Shown: piece by piece, positions 35,175 through 46,521 of the stretch
How positions within the stretch are numbered: position 1 is the first letter of the stretch
Layout: each line of letters opens with the position of its first letter
Assembly (NCBI GenBank): GCA_005791535.1
Contig: SXWH01000080.1
Location: 1 to 51,806, forward strand
Source of the DNA: Verrucomicrobiaceae bacterium
Lineage (GTDB): Bacteria; Verrucomicrobiota; Verrucomicrobiia; Chthoniobacterales; Chthoniobacteraceae
DNA length: 51,806 nucleotides
Direction: 5' to 3'
Translations under genes and position numbers: made by a program
The notes under the pieces: generated by a model
The model's database searches: none
What the model saw: the letters and a program-made list of their open reading frames with translations, nothing else
What the model was told of the DNA's origin: nothing

Positions 35175-38100
35175 ATGAAAACACTCCGCCTTTTTACCGC
35201 GCTGCTCCTTCTGGCCTGCCTCGGCTACCTCGGGCACACTGCCGTTGCGCCCACATCCACTACCAGTAGCACAGGTGCCTCGGTCGTATCGCCCATCCCC
35301 ATCCCAAAGCCCAGCCTCGGGCTGCGCTGGATGATCGCTTTGCAGGGAGTTTTCCCCACTTCGGGTGGATCGGGCTCGGTGGAGGACGCCTACCTTGGCG
35401 AAATCCGGCTCTTTGCGGCTGGTGCTCCGTATATGGGCAATGCATGGGTGGAGTGTGCCGGCCAGATTTTGCCGATTGCGTAGAATCAAGCCCTGTTTGC
35501 CCTGCTCGGCACGACATTCGGCGGGAACGGCTCCACCACCTTCGCGTTGCCCGACCTTCGCGGGCGCACGCCCATCGGTGCAGGGCAGGGACCGGGGCTC
35601 CCGAATTATCAGGTCGGCCAGACGGGGGGGGCAGCAATACGTTGACCGTGAACGCCGCAAATCTCCCGAGCCATAGCCATACCATCATGGGCGGCAGTAC
35701 GCACCCGACCGGCGCTGGCGCGCCGGTGGACAACATGCCTCCCTACATTGCGCTATACCCGTTCATCGCGAATCAGGGGTCGTTTTATAACATAGGCACC
35801 ATCCGGTGGACGGCGTATGGAAGCACATTGAGCATCCCCGGTTTGCGGTGCGAAGGACAGCTTTACAACATTTCGCAGAACACGCTCCTTTTCTCCATCC
35901 TGGGCACGAACTACGGGGGCAACGGGAGCACGACCTTTGGCATCCCCGACCTCCGTGGGCGGATGATGGTGGGAGCCGGCGCAGGACCCGGCCTGAACCC
36001 TGTGCAACTCGGGGAGAGAGGCGGGCAGTTTCAGCGCAACATCAGCGTGGCCGAGTTGCCGGCCCATACGCATGTTTACGGCGGTGGCACGACCGGCAGC
36101 ACAGGCAGTGGAAGCGCGGTGGCTGGTCGTGCACCTTACTTGGGGCTGACTACGGGTGTGGCGCTCACTGGGATATACGGCGGGTCCGACGACTATCCAG
36201 CGATTGCCGAAGTCCGCTTCCATGCCGGCACGGCGGGGTTCTTCAGCTATCAGACTAACAACACCTACTGGCCGTGCGACGGCTCGAGCAACGCAATCAC
36301 ACCGGCGGATTCGACCTTTGAACTCTTTGGCCTCGTAGTGGGTACCACGTGGGGCGGCGACGGTGTGAACACGGTGAACGTGCCGGACCTCCGCGGGCGC
36401 TCGCCCTTTGGCGCAGGCACAGGAGGGCCGGTGGGGACTTTCCTGCTGGCTGCGAAGGGAGGCTCCGACATGAGCCCTGGCATGACGCTGGCGACGATGC
36501 CTGCGCACACGCACACCTATGTGGGCGCACCGCCGGATACCGCAGGCCCGACCGGCGGAACCTTTACCCTGTCCCCGGCGTCGCCCGTGGCGAATGGGAC
36601 GGTGCTTACCGGAAGTTTCTCCGGATGGAGCGACCCAAGTTCGCCGCTGACGTACTCGATTCACCTCGGCACAACTGCGATTGTGGCGCCGGGGAGCAAT
36701 GCTTCCCCGACATTTACGCTGCCGCCCGGCACGCATTCGGTGATCGGCCGGGTGACCGACAGCGTGGGCAACTCGACCGACACGGTTGTTTCATTCACCG
36801 TGCTTCCGCCGGACACGCAGCCGCCGACGATTGGCGGGACGTTCTCGCCGTTGAGCATCGTGGCCGGGACGCCGTTGCCGGATTACCGGGGGCAGGCGGT
36901 GACGAATGACAACGTCGGGGTGGTGAGCGTTACCCAGAGTCCTGCGCCGGGGACGCCGACGAGCGTCGGTTCGGTGACGGTGGTTTTGACCGCACGGGAT
37001 GCGGCGAACAATGCGGGGAGTGTTTCATTTAATGTCACGGTGACGCCGGCGAACCCGGTGAGCACGGTGCTGGCGAGCAAGGGCGGGGCGTTGTTCGGGG
37101 CAGGGGTGACGGGCAGCGGGATTCCGGCGGATGCGGTGTGGCAGAGCTTTGGCGTGCCGTCGGTGAATGAGGCGGGGCAGGTGGCGGTAAACGGGACTTA
37201 CAAGGCGGGCGGGAAGATTGTATCGGGCACGTTTACTGGCGGGCCGGGGACGATCAATTTGCAGATTTCGCTGAGCAAGGGAGCGCCGGCTCCGGGAATC
37301 ACGAATGCCGTCGTGAGCGCGATGAAGGATCCGCTGCTGGGGCCGGATGGTTCGCTGGCTTGGATCGTGACGCTGGCGAATGCGCCCGGAACGACGGGTG
37401 CGGTGACGAGCGCGGATAATGCGGCCATTATTCTGGACCCGGACGGCGCAGGGCCAAACCCGCCGGTGGTCGTGGCGCGGAAGGGCGCGGTGGCGACGGG
37501 TGCAGCACCGGCGCCGGTGCCGCCGGGCGTGGATGCGATGCCGGAGTGGGGGACGTTCACGTCGGTGGCGCTCGGGGGCGAGGTGCTGGCGTTTACGGCG
37601 ACGATGACGAGCAAGACGCCGGGCCTGACGGGCGCGCCGGGGCCGGGCGGTGTGACGTCGGCGACGGACGCGGGCTTGTGGGTGCTGGAGCGCAGCTCGG
37701 GGACGCTGCGGCTTGCGCTGCGCGATGGCGATGCGGTGCAGGGCTCCACGGTGAAGACGATCAATGCGCTCGTGGCGCGGCCGGGTTCGGCAGGGCAGGG
37801 GCGCGGCGTGGAGGCGGACGGCGTGCTGGATTACGCGGTGTTCCGCGTGACGCTCGCGGATAACCGCCAGATCGCCGGCTATGTGGATTACGTCGGAACG
37901 CCTTCATTTTCGTACGTCGCGGGAGCCACTGCGCCGGACTACGGAACGGGCGCGCTGTGGCAGAAATTCGGCGTGCCGACGATGGCGCGCGGCAGCACGG
38001 CGATGGCGTTCCTCGGGACGGTGAAGGCGATGACGGGAACCGCCACCAGCGGGAACAACGTGGCCATTTTCGCCGAGGACGATACGACGTACGTGGCCGC

Positions 38101-38674
38101 CGCAGTCGTGCGGAAGGGCGACGCCGCGGGCGTGAGCGGCGGAGTATTTTCGGCGCTGAAAGACCCCGTAAACGCGCAAGGCCGCAGCGTGGCATTCATG
38201 GGCACGATGAAGTCGAACAGCGCTGCGTTAATCAGCAGCGCAAACGACAGCGGAATCTGGCACCGCAGCGACAGCAGCGCGCTCACGCTCATCGCCCGCG
38301 AAGGCACACAGCCGCCCGAGGCCCCCGCCGGAGCGCAGTGGAAGACGTTCACATCGCTCGCGCTTGCAGACGGAAACCGGCCGCTGTTCGTCGCATCGAT
38401 GCACAGCAAAACCGGCACCGCATCCCCCGGCCCCGGCGGCATCACCACGGCGAACGACGTAGGCCTTTGGGCAACGGACAGCGCCGGTTCGCTGCGCCTG
38501 CTCATCCGCGAAGGCGACGCCATCGGCACCTCGACCGTGAAGACGATGACCGTGCTCTCCACCGTAAGCGGCAGCCCGTCCCAGACGCGCAGCTTCAACA
38601 ACGGCGGCCACGTCATTCTGCGCGTAACCGACGCCACCGGCGCCCAGCATTTGGTCAACATCGCCGTGCCGTAG
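35175..38674 (+). pseudogene. Three-module phage-tail-collar-like secreted protein, broken by an in-frame TAG and a frameshift
   Basis: Coding begins at ATG 35175 with a signal peptide (MKTLRLFTALLLLACLGYLG) and runs to a TAG at 35481-35483, exactly where the motif ILPIAQNQALFALL needs Gln (CAG). The frame then continues open but shifts at a run of eight G at 35624-35631; a ninth G (or six) would rejoin it to the downstream frame, which runs intact to 38674. Three tail-collar modules follow one another: each has QNQALFALLGTTxGGNG, then FxLPDLRGR and LPxHxH. After them come an Ig/HYR-like domain (about 36.8-37.1 kb) and a roughly 850-residue region made of two similar halves beginning near LWQKFGVP. 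Either a decayed gene, a phase-variable one, or two base-call errors. Confidence 0.72.
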
Positions 38675-39072
38675 GGGAGCGACATTTCGCCTATTCACGG
38701 AAAACGCGGCGCCGCTTCGGAACGCCGTAAAGAAAGTCGACTTCCAGGCATCATGAAAGCCGGAGGCATGGCTGCGGTGGTGCTACGCCGTGGGCGAGCA
38801 GGAATTGCCGACGGTCCATGCGAAATTGGAGTTCCGTCGTTCCGCTCGCACCGAAACTTGGAGGAGATAATGTCTGCCATCTCCGGCTGTACGGAGCGGT
38901 TGATGAGGATGGCGAGGAGCATCCGTAAGCCGGGCAAAATGGCATTCATTCGGTTGGGTGATGCGTGGCTGGATGCTCGTTCGATTCTGGGTGTTATTTT
39001 TTTGTAATTATTTGACTGAATTTCGAATGCTGGTGTTTAACCCCGGAAACGTTCGCGAAGCCCAATCCAACC
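38675..39072. other. Non-coding stretch between the collar gene and the giant CotH gene
   Basis: 398 bases with no convincing gene. A minus-strand frame from 38819 to 38751 encodes MDRRQFLLAHG, which looks like the start of a Tat signal peptide, but it stops after 22 codons. A plus-strand frame from 38872 (45 residues) has a GGAGGAG site but no recognisable content. A T-run and TTATTTGACTG near 39000 may be part of a promoter for the gene at 39073. Otherwise nothing seen. Confidence 0.4.
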
Positions 39073-42000
39073 ATGAATACCCGCCTCAACGTCCGGTCAC
39101 TCTCCTTGCCCGTGTCCGCATGCGTACTAGTGTGCGCAGTTTCCGCCCACGCCCAGCTCATAACCGACTCAAGCCTCGTGCTCCACTACGACGCCAGCGA
39201 CCTGAATGGCGATGGATTCCGCGACCCAGCACCTTTCGGATTGGTCAGGGTGGATCAATGGAATGATAAGTCTGCGAGCGCGGCTCACGCGCTCCGAAGC
39301 GGCACGAACGAGAACGTTTTTCTCTATCCTTCGACGCTCAACGGCCAGCCGACCGTGCATTTTGGAAACACGCACAACGGCGGAACCACGGGAATTGATC
39401 GTCTGGAATCCGCTCTGATGTCAGCGGAACAAATCACGGGTGCGAATCGAGATCAGATTTCTGTTTTCATGGTCACACGGCGGCACGCCAACGTGGTTCA
39501 CTTTCAATGGGAAACGGCCGGTACCAATCGTATCGGGTTTGAAGGTTCATCACGATGGGACTTCGTGGATACAAATGCGACGGCAACCGGTGGTCAGCTC
39601 GTCGCGAATTTCACGCAGCGCGGCGAACCGTTTATTTTCGGAGCGATTCGCACCCCCGCGTCGGCGGCTGTGAGCCCCCGCACACAATTCCAGTATTTCA
39701 ACGGAGCACTCGATTACAACACGCGGCAGACGAGCCTTACACTTGCGGCTGGAACCAGCGCGAAATGGGGAATCGGCACGCAATCAGTGGCCTCCGGCGG
39801 GGGCAATCCTTCGCACGTGGATTTCGGAGACATCGTGGTTTACAAGCGTGCATTGAGCGATGCCGAGCGACTTCAGGTGGAGGCGTATTTTCGGAAGAAA
39901 TACTTTCTCGATTCCGCTTCGCGAACCAACGGAGTGTATGTGAATCGTGGTGCCACGGAAATGCGAGCAAACCTCGGCGCATTCTGGGGGACGACCAGTG
40001 CTGCTTCGGTAACGAACTCCACTGGCACGCTGGTCGGATTCAATGCGAACGAGACTGCGGACAAGGCTTTCGATAATTTCGATCAGACAAAATATCTGAT
40101 GCCGGGAGCAAGCACCACCAGTGCCGCGCCCACCGCAGCGAGTCCGTATTACATTTACGCTCGAACCGCTGCAAATGCGGCGCTGACGGTGAGCAGTTAC
40201 GCGATTATTTCAGCGAATGATGTGCCTGCCCGTGACCCGAAAGATTGGGCGCTTCAGGGCTCGAACGATGGAACAACGTGGACAACTATCGATGCACGCA
40301 CGGCGCAGTCGTTTGCGGCACGTTTTCAGAAAAATACGTACACGGTCGCGAGTCCGGCTCCTTTCAGCCAGTACCGCCTGCGCGTGGATGCGAATAACGG
40401 GGACACGTCCACGACGGCGAGCCTCCAGTTCGCTGAGTTGCTGTTCAACGCGAACCCGGTGCTGACCTCAAGCACCACGCCGACGAATGCGCAGGAGCGA
40501 GTCAATCAGGCCTTTGATGGCCGGACGGATACGAAGTTTCTCACCACTGCGACAAACCCGTCGGGCTGGGTTCAGGCGCAGCTTCCTTCGCCGCAAATCA
40601 TCCGCGCTTACGCAGTCGCCAGCGCAAACGATGTGCCGGGGCGCGATCCTCGCAATTGGACGATGGAAGGCTCCAACGACGGCTCATCGTGGACCGTGCT
40701 GGATACTCAAACCGGAGTAGCCTGGCAGTCGCGCTACCAGATGAAGGAATTCAATATTCCGAACAGTACAGCCTACACATACTACCGTCTGAACGTCTCG
40801 AAGAACTGGGGGGAGACGCAGATGCAACTCTCCGAGTTCCAGTTGTTCAACTATTCAGCAACCACCGACAGCGACGCCGATGGAGCGCCGGATGCGAGGG
40901 AGTTTCAGGAATTTGGCAATCTTTCGACGCTGATTGCCGGCGATGATGACAGCGACGGTCTTTCAAATGGATGGGAATTCACGCATTTCGGAGCGATCGC
41001 ATCGAGCGCAGACGGCACCGGCGATGCGGACAGCGACGGACTTACGGACTTGCAGGAATTTTCAGCCGGAACGAATCCCAAAATGCCGGATACCGATGGT
41101 GATGGTCGCACGGATTCACAGGAAGCAGTTGCCGGAACCAATCCATCCAATCGCGACTCGGACGGCGATGGATTGTCGGATGGCGAGGAATTTGCCGCAG
41201 CGACAAATCCTTTAAACGCTGACTCCGACGGCGACGGTCAGGACGATGCTCTCGAGGTCGCACTCGGCTTCAATCCGAACTCCACGGCGAGCAATCCACT
41301 GCTGTTCAACTCGATCGCGATCAATTTCGCGGACAATGACGTGGATCTTGTCGGTGCTCGCGAACTTGCGGGACCATTCGGATACCAGGCGCGGAATTGG
41401 AACAACGTAGCAGGGCGTTCGAGCGCCGCTCCCTACAGTTCCAATCTCACTTCCGTTGTCTCAAACAATGGAACGACCTACCCGATGACCGTGGATTGGA
41501 CGAGCCCGGGAACCCTGCGTTTCAATAATTCGACCTATGCGAATTACAACACACCCGCGAAACGGCTGCTGAACGGCTACCTCGACGATTCGACGACGGA
41601 CGGGCAGCAATACGTCACACTCACCAATATCCCGTTTGCCCGGTATCACGTGATTGTTTTCACGGAGGGTGACAACACCGCGAATGGAGTCACCGGCAGC
41701 TATCGCATTCTCGACAGCACGGGCACCTCGACGATTGCCGCCAAGCGATATCTCGCGAACACCGGCGGCCTCGACACTACCATTCAACTCACGGACGGCA
41801 CGACCGCCACATCGGGCTTCCCGGTTGGAAACGCGCTCATCTTCCGCGACCTGAGTGCGTCGGCGATCCGGGTTCAAGGGCTTCGCGAATCAACACCCGT
41901 CGCTACGCGCTCTCCCATTGGCGGTATCATGATTGTTCCTTTCGACCCGACGACGGACAGCGACGGGGATGGTCTGGCCGACGAGCGGGAAATTGTTTTC

Positions 42001-45000
42001 TACCAGTCGCTCAATCAAAACGGAACGAGCGATACCGATGGGGACGGCCTTACTTTTGCGCAGGAGATTACCATCGGCAGCAATCCGGCGCTTGTGGATA
42101 CAGACGGCGACGGGATTTCCGATGGTGTAGAAGTCACGAACGGAACCAGCCCGCTACTTGCCGATACCGATGGCGATGGAATCAGCGACCTTGCAGAGAT
42201 CCAGATCGGAACGAACGGTAATTCGCCTGATTCAGACGGGGACACATTTGCGGACGGTCTCGAAATTGCGATGGGAAGCAACCCGGCCTCGGGTGCGTCG
42301 ACTCCGCCGTCCGATCTGCTGTTCTACGAAGGATTCAGCAGCATTCTTTACGGAGCCGGTCGGTTTGACACTCAGACCGGATCTTTGCTCTACAGTCCAC
42401 GCACTTTTACCACGACGGCTGCGACCTCTGCGGCAAGTATCTTTGAAAGTAGTCTGAGTTACGGAAATCTTTCCACCACCGGCGGTCTGCTGCGCACTCC
42501 TCCGGGGCCGAGCGGAACGAGCAGCCAATCCTTCGGTACGCTGGACATATCGGCTTCCAGCCGTTTTGCGCCGCTGGTAAATGGTGGCTTCGTTGGCGGT
42601 GGGACGGCAAGCGGAACGGTCTATTTCAGCTTCCTTGCGAAGTCGAACCGGCTCTCCCGCGACTGGCTCGGAAACATCATTTCCGGGACGTACACGGAAC
42701 CGGCACCGAGCAGTCGCGCGATTTCGCCGAGTTTCTTCGGGTTTCAGTTCTACCGCGGTGCGACGGAGGTAATCGGGATTGGCGAGAGCACGAACTCGAC
42801 AAACTACTCCGCGTTTTTCCCGGGAGCGGGCACGGGCGAGGCCGATTTCGGCACGGTGCGGCTCAACAATCAGACGCGGCTTTTCGTTGGGAAAATCACT
42901 TTCAACGCGAGCGCCAACGACAACATCCAGCTATGGCTCGACCCGAATCTCGCACTGGCCGAGGGCGCACAAACCGGTCCTACGATTATCCGGAATGGAA
43001 ACGGCGACTGTTCGTTTAACACGATCGCGTGGAGGTCCGGCTCTTCCAGCAACGACGGCTCGGTGGACTTCGATGAGATCCGGTTCGGCACCACTTGGGC
43101 GAGCGTGCTCCCGACAGTTGTCGATCCATCCACTTCCGGAGTGGTGATCAACGAGTTCGCCGCATCGAATCCCGGCACTATCCGAGATGAGGACGGCAGT
43201 TCTTCGGACTGGATTGAGCTCTACAACGGCTCGGCTTTACCCGTGACCCTGGACGGGATGTATCTCACCGACAGCGCGACGCTGCCCACAAAATGGCAGT
43301 TCCCGGATACGACACCTGACCGCGTCATCCCGCCGGGTGGATATCTCATCGTTTGGGCCTCAAACAAAGATGCTGCGAAACGCCCTTTTTATACGAGCTC
43401 CAGCCAGTTGCACACAAACTTTCAGCTCGGCACGAACACCGGGGTGACTCCGGACGTGCTGCGCCTGATTGCCGCGGATGGCACGACGGAAGTCAGCGGA
43501 TTTGGCGGCGCGTATCCGCCGCAAAGCAGCGTGGCGACTTACGGAAGAAGCGGCGCTTCCGCCGGGTTTATGCAGCCGACTCCGGGAACTGCAAACGGTG
43601 CGATTTTCCCGACTGCTCCGTCCATTCTCACGATCGCGCCGGGAAGCAGTGTGCGCACGGCGCCCACGCTCGTGACCATCACCGGTCAGTTGCCCGGACA
43701 GCAGGTGCGTTACACGCTGGATGGCTCCACGCCTTCGATTTCGAACGGCTTCACCTACACCGGGCCTTTCACGGTTTCTACAACGGCGCAGGTTCGCGCG
43801 CGTGTCTCCCAGCCGGGGATGAGCGGCCCGATCGCGAGCAGCGTGCTCATGTTCTACACCGCGACAGCGCAGAACAATCCGGTGAATACGTATCACCTCC
43901 CAATTCTTGTGATCGACACGCACGGCCGTACAATCCCGGTCGATGGAAGTGCGGATTCCAACGAGTATCCGGTTGATTGCTCTTATGTGTTGTACGATGC
44001 CCCGCCCACGGGCGTCAGCCTTCAAGCTACGACGCCGGAATTCCTGTCGCGTGGCCGGGTGTCGGCGCGCGGAAAATCAACCTCGGGCGAAGTCAAGCGG
44101 CCGTTTAACGTGGAGTTTTGGGACAACGATCGCGATGCAGACAACAGTCGCTCGGTTCTCGGAATTGGCAGCAACTCGGACTGGGTGTTGAACAATATTT
44201 ACGGTTTCGATCGCGGCGGATTGCGCAACAGCACAATGTTCACGCTCGGTCGGCAGATGGACCACCTCTCGATGGAGTACCGTTTTGTCGAGGTGTATCT
44301 CAATCAGGACGGCGGCGATATCGCGAATGCGGACTACTACGGAATGTTCCTGATGGTCCAGAAACCGAATCGCGCGAATGACCGGGTGGATGTCGAGCGA
44401 TTGGAGCCTGATCAAAATACGGGACCCGACGTGACGGGAGGCTACATTCTCCAACTCAACAAGTCGTACAATGTCCCGGCTACCGATTTTCACAACGGCA
44501 TCGCACGTGGAGTCGGCGTTGCATCTGCCGCGCTCGGCAGTTTCAATTTCGGTTTAACCAGCGCCGGTACCGGAAACAACACGTCCGACTTCCTTTTGGA
44601 GTATCCCGAGGAGGATCGAGTGACCACTCAACAGGCGGATTACATCGTGAATTACCTCAACGAAATGGAGGACTGCCTCGCGCCCGCCGCGACGAATTAC
44701 ACGAATCCCGTTACCGGTTTGAAGTTTACTGATTACGTCGATCTGCCGTCGTGGATCGATCACCACATGCTCGATACATTCTCGAACAACGTGGACGGTC
44801 TGCGCTTGAGTTGGCGGTTGTTCAAGCCCCGCAACGGCAAGCTCTTTTCCGGCCCCGGCTGGGACTATGACCGCAGTATGAACTCGGTAGACGCCCGTGA
44901 TGACAGCCCGACGCAGTGGCATGCAACAACCGGCGGTTACGGCACGCAGTTCTTCATCTACTCGTATTGGTCGCGTATTTTCGCGAATGCGGACTACATG

Positions 45001-46464
45001 CAGGCATGGATTGATCGTTGGACCAATCTGCGTCAGCCGGGCGGTGTCTTTTCCGATTCCAACATGCAGGCCGTTGTGGATGCGAATGCTGCGCTCGTTT
45101 CGCCACCGACGCTGGTTGCTGCAAACGCTGCGATTCGAAATCAGACACGATGGTCGGCGGCGGCGTATACCTCGGGCTCGCTCAATGCAGAGCGCGACCT
45201 GATCAAAAGCTGGATGGTTGCCAAGGGTGCATTCATTGACGGCCAAATCCTCCGCTTCCCGGCGTTGAACATCGCGGGCGGTCCGATCACCACCTCGACA
45301 TCGCTGACTCTTGCAAGCAGCGACTTTGTCGGTGTGGCGAAGATTTATTACACGATCGACGGTAGCGACCCGCGTCTGCCCGGCGGTGTATTGAACCCGG
45401 CAGCCACCGAATATACGGGAGCGTTTACGCTTCCAGCGGGACACCGTCTTGTTCGAGCCCGTTTGTTCAAGTCGGACGCACCCGCGTTCAATTCCACGCT
45501 GACCACCACGAAAATGTCCACGTGGTCCGGCCTGAATGAGGCTTACTTTTTCACCGATGCGGTCCCAGCTACTACGGGAAATCTTGTGGTGAGTGAACTG
45601 ATGTATCATCCGGCGGACCCGACTCCGACTGAGATCGCTGCGGGCTATCTCGATTCCGACCGGTTTGAGTACATCGAACTTCTAAACATCGGAGCCGCGC
45701 CCATCGATTTGTTCGAGTGCCGGTTCGCCAGCGGGATTGACTATCATTTCCGCAACGGCTCGATCACTCAGCTCGCCCCCGGTCAACGCATGCTGATCGT
45801 GAAGGATACCGCTGCATTTGCGTTCCGCTACGGAGCGGGTCCGGCGGCCAGTGTCGCAGGCGTGTTTGAAGGAAATGACAACTTCAACAACGCGGGTGAG
45901 ACCGTGACGATCGTAGATCGAACGGGTGCAACAATTCTAAGTTTTGCCTACGGAACAACTGCACCTTGGCCGCCGCAGGCAGACGGGCTTGGCCGCTCGC
46001 TGGTGCTGATGTTGCCGGAGGGAAATCCGAACGCTGCCCTTGCGGCGAGCTGGCGTGCGTCTGTGATCACCGGAGGTGAGCCGGGCGGCGTGGACTCGAG
46101 ATTGTTCACGGGAACCGGAACGGAGGATGCGGACGCCGATGGAATTCCCGCGCTCGTCGAGCATGTCATGGGTGCGTCCGACACGAATCCCAATTCGTAC
46201 ACGCCGCCGATTGCTGGATTCATCACAATCGGGCCGGATACATTCCAGACACTCTCGGTGATCCACGATTTGCGGGCCGATGGCGTCGCGGTTTCAGCGG
46301 AGCGCTCGGGCGATTTGCTGGCATGGGATGCGACCCCTGCGGGTATCGTGCTTGTTTCGGCGACTCCGGATGGTGCCGGTCGGGAAACACTTGTTTTCCG
46401 CAGCGTTGTTCCGTTCGTCCCGTCGGGAGCGGAATACCTGCGGATCCGGGCAACCAAGCCGTAA
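39073..46464 (+). CDS. Giant multidomain CotH, lamin-tail, discoidin-like and thrombospondin-3 secreted protein
   Basis: 2463 residues with a signal peptide (SLSLPVSACVLVCAVSAHA). In order: a LamG-like lectin domain (about 30-280, LHYDASDLNGDGF and the ending VEAYFRKKYFL); two discoidin/F5-8C-like domains (to about 590, each with WxxxGSNDG); six Asp-rich thrombospondin-3 calcium repeats (600-735, pattern DSDGDGLSD); a beta domain (to 955); five more such repeats (960-1080); a second lectin-like domain; a lamin-tail domain from 1357 (VVINEFAASNPG); a chitobiase-type domain near 1539; the CotH domain (about 1603-2030); another chitobiase-like domain near 2088; a second lamin-tail domain from 2172; and a C-terminal domain. 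It is an adhesin- or polysaccharide-binding surface protein by domain content. Confidence 0.87.
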   Translation: MNTRLNVRSLSLPVSACVLVCAVSAHAQLITDSSLVLHYDASDLNGDGFRDPAPFGLVRVDQWNDKSASAAHALRSGTNENVFLYPSTLNGQPTVHFGNTHNGGTTGIDRLESALMSAEQITGANRDQISVFMVTRRHANVVHFQWETAGTNRIGFEGSSRWDFVDTNATATGGQLVANFTQRGEPFIFGAIRTPASAAVSPRTQFQYFNGALDYNTRQTSLTLAAGTSAKWGIGTQSVASGGGNPSHVDFGDIVVYKRALSDAERLQVEAYFRKKYFLDSASRTNGVYVNRGATEMRANLGAFWGTTSAASVTNSTGTLVGFNANETADKAFDNFDQTKYLMPGASTTSAAPTAASPYYIYARTAANAALTVSSYAIISANDVPARDPKDWALQGSNDGTTWTTIDARTAQSFAARFQKNTYTVASPAPFSQYRLRVDANNGDTSTTASLQFAELLFNANPVLTSSTTPTNAQERVNQAFDGRTDTKFLTTATNPSGWVQAQLPSPQIIRAYAVASANDVPGRDPRNWTMEGSNDGSSWTVLDTQTGVAWQSRYQMKEFNIPNSTAYTYYRLNVSKNWGETQMQLSEFQLFNYSATTDSDADGAPDAREFQEFGNLSTLIAGDDDSDGLSNGWEFTHFGAIASSADGTGDADSDGLTDLQEFSAGTNPKMPDTDGDGRTDSQEAVAGTNPSNRDSDGDGLSDGEEFAAATNPLNADSDGDGQDDALEVALGFNPNSTASNPLLFNSIAINFADNDVDLVGARELAGPFGYQARNWNNVAGRSSAAPYSSNLTSVVSNNGTTYPMTVDWTSPGTLRFNNSTYANYNTPAKRLLNGYLDDSTTDGQQYVTLTNIPFARYHVIVFTEGDNTANGVTGSYRILDSTGTSTIAAKRYLANTGGLDTTIQLTDGTTATSGFPVGNALIFRDLSASAIRVQGLRESTPVATRSPIGGIMIVPFDPTTDSDGDGLADEREIVFYQSLNQNGTSDTDGDGLTFAQEITIGSNPALVDTDGDGISDGVEVTNGTSPLLADTDGDGISDLAEIQIGTNGNSPDSDGDTFADGLEIAMGSNPASGASTPPSDLLFYEGFSSILYGAGRFDTQTGSLLYSPRTFTTTAATSAASIFESSLSYGNLSTTGGLLRTPPGPSGTSSQSFGTLDISASSRFAPLVNGGFVGGGTASGTVYFSFLAKSNRLSRDWLGNIISGTYTEPAPSSRAISPSFFGFQFYRGATEVIGIGESTNSTNYSAFFPGAGTGEADFGTVRLNNQTRLFVGKITFNASANDNIQLWLDPNLALAEGAQTGPTIIRNGNGDCSFNTIAWRSGSSSNDGSVDFDEIRFGTTWASVLPTVVDPSTSGVVINEFAASNPGTIRDEDGSSSDWIELYNGSALPVTLDGMYLTDSATLPTKWQFPDTTPDRVIPPGGYLIVWASNKDAAKRPFYTSSSQLHTNFQLGTNTGVTPDVLRLIAADGTTEVSGFGGAYPPQSSVATYGRSGASAGFMQPTPGTANGAIFPTAPSILTIAPGSSVRTAPTLVTITGQLPGQQVRYTLDGSTPSISNGFTYTGPFTVSTTAQVRARVSQPGMSGPIASSVLMFYTATAQNNPVNTYHLPILVIDTHGRTIPVDGSADSNEYPVDCSYVLYDAPPTGVSLQATTPEFLSRGRVSARGKSTSGEVKRPFNVEFWDNDRDADNSRSVLGIGSNSDWVLNNIYGFDRGGLRNSTMFTLGRQMDHLSMEYRFVEVYLNQDGGDIANADYYGMFLMVQKPNRANDRVDVERLEPDQNTGPDVTGGYILQLNKSYNVPATDFHNGIARGVGVASAALGSFNFGLTSAGTGNNTSDFLLEYPEEDRVTTQQADYIVNYLNEMEDCLAPAATNYTNPVTGLKFTDYVDLPSWIDHHMLDTFSNNVDGLRLSWRLFKPRNGKLFSGPGWDYDRSMNSVDARDDSPTQWHATTGGYGTQFFIYSYWSRIFANADYMQAWIDRWTNLRQPGGVFSDSNMQAVVDANAALVSPPTLVAANAAIRNQTRWSAAAYTSGSLNAERDLIKSWMVAKGAFIDGQILRFPALNIAGGPITTSTSLTLASSDFVGVAKIYYTIDGSDPRLPGGVLNPAATEYTGAFTLPAGHRLVRARLFKSDAPAFNSTLTTTKMSTWSGLNEAYFFTDAVPATTGNLVVSELMYHPADPTPTEIAAGYLDSDRFEYIELLNIGAAPIDLFECRFASGIDYHFRNGSITQLAPGQRMLIVKDTAAFAFRYGAGPAASVAGVFEGNDNFNNAGETVTIVDRTGATILSFAYGTTAPWPPQADGLGRSLVLMLPEGNPNAALAASWRASVITGGEPGGVDSRLFTGTGTEDADADGIPALVEHVMGASDTNPNSYTPPIAGFITIGPDTFQTLSVIHDLRADGVAVSAERSGDLLAWDATPAGIVLVSATPDGAGRETLVFRSVVPFVPSGAEYLRIRATKP

Positions 46465-46521
46465 TCGCGACGCGCAGGATTTTGCTTTTCCGGATCGCGA
46501 GAATGCGCCATCCCTTCGCTG

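Noticed and set aside
35444-35637. Upstream part of the long frame that ends at 38674
   Set aside because: In this stretch the collar motifs read in another frame, so the first 60 or so codons are out of frame and not coding.
40864-42270. Repeated GACnnnGACGGnGATGG DNA words resembling a repeat array
   Set aside because: They encode thrombospondin-3 calcium repeats in one reading frame; spacing is irregular, so it is not a CRISPR array.
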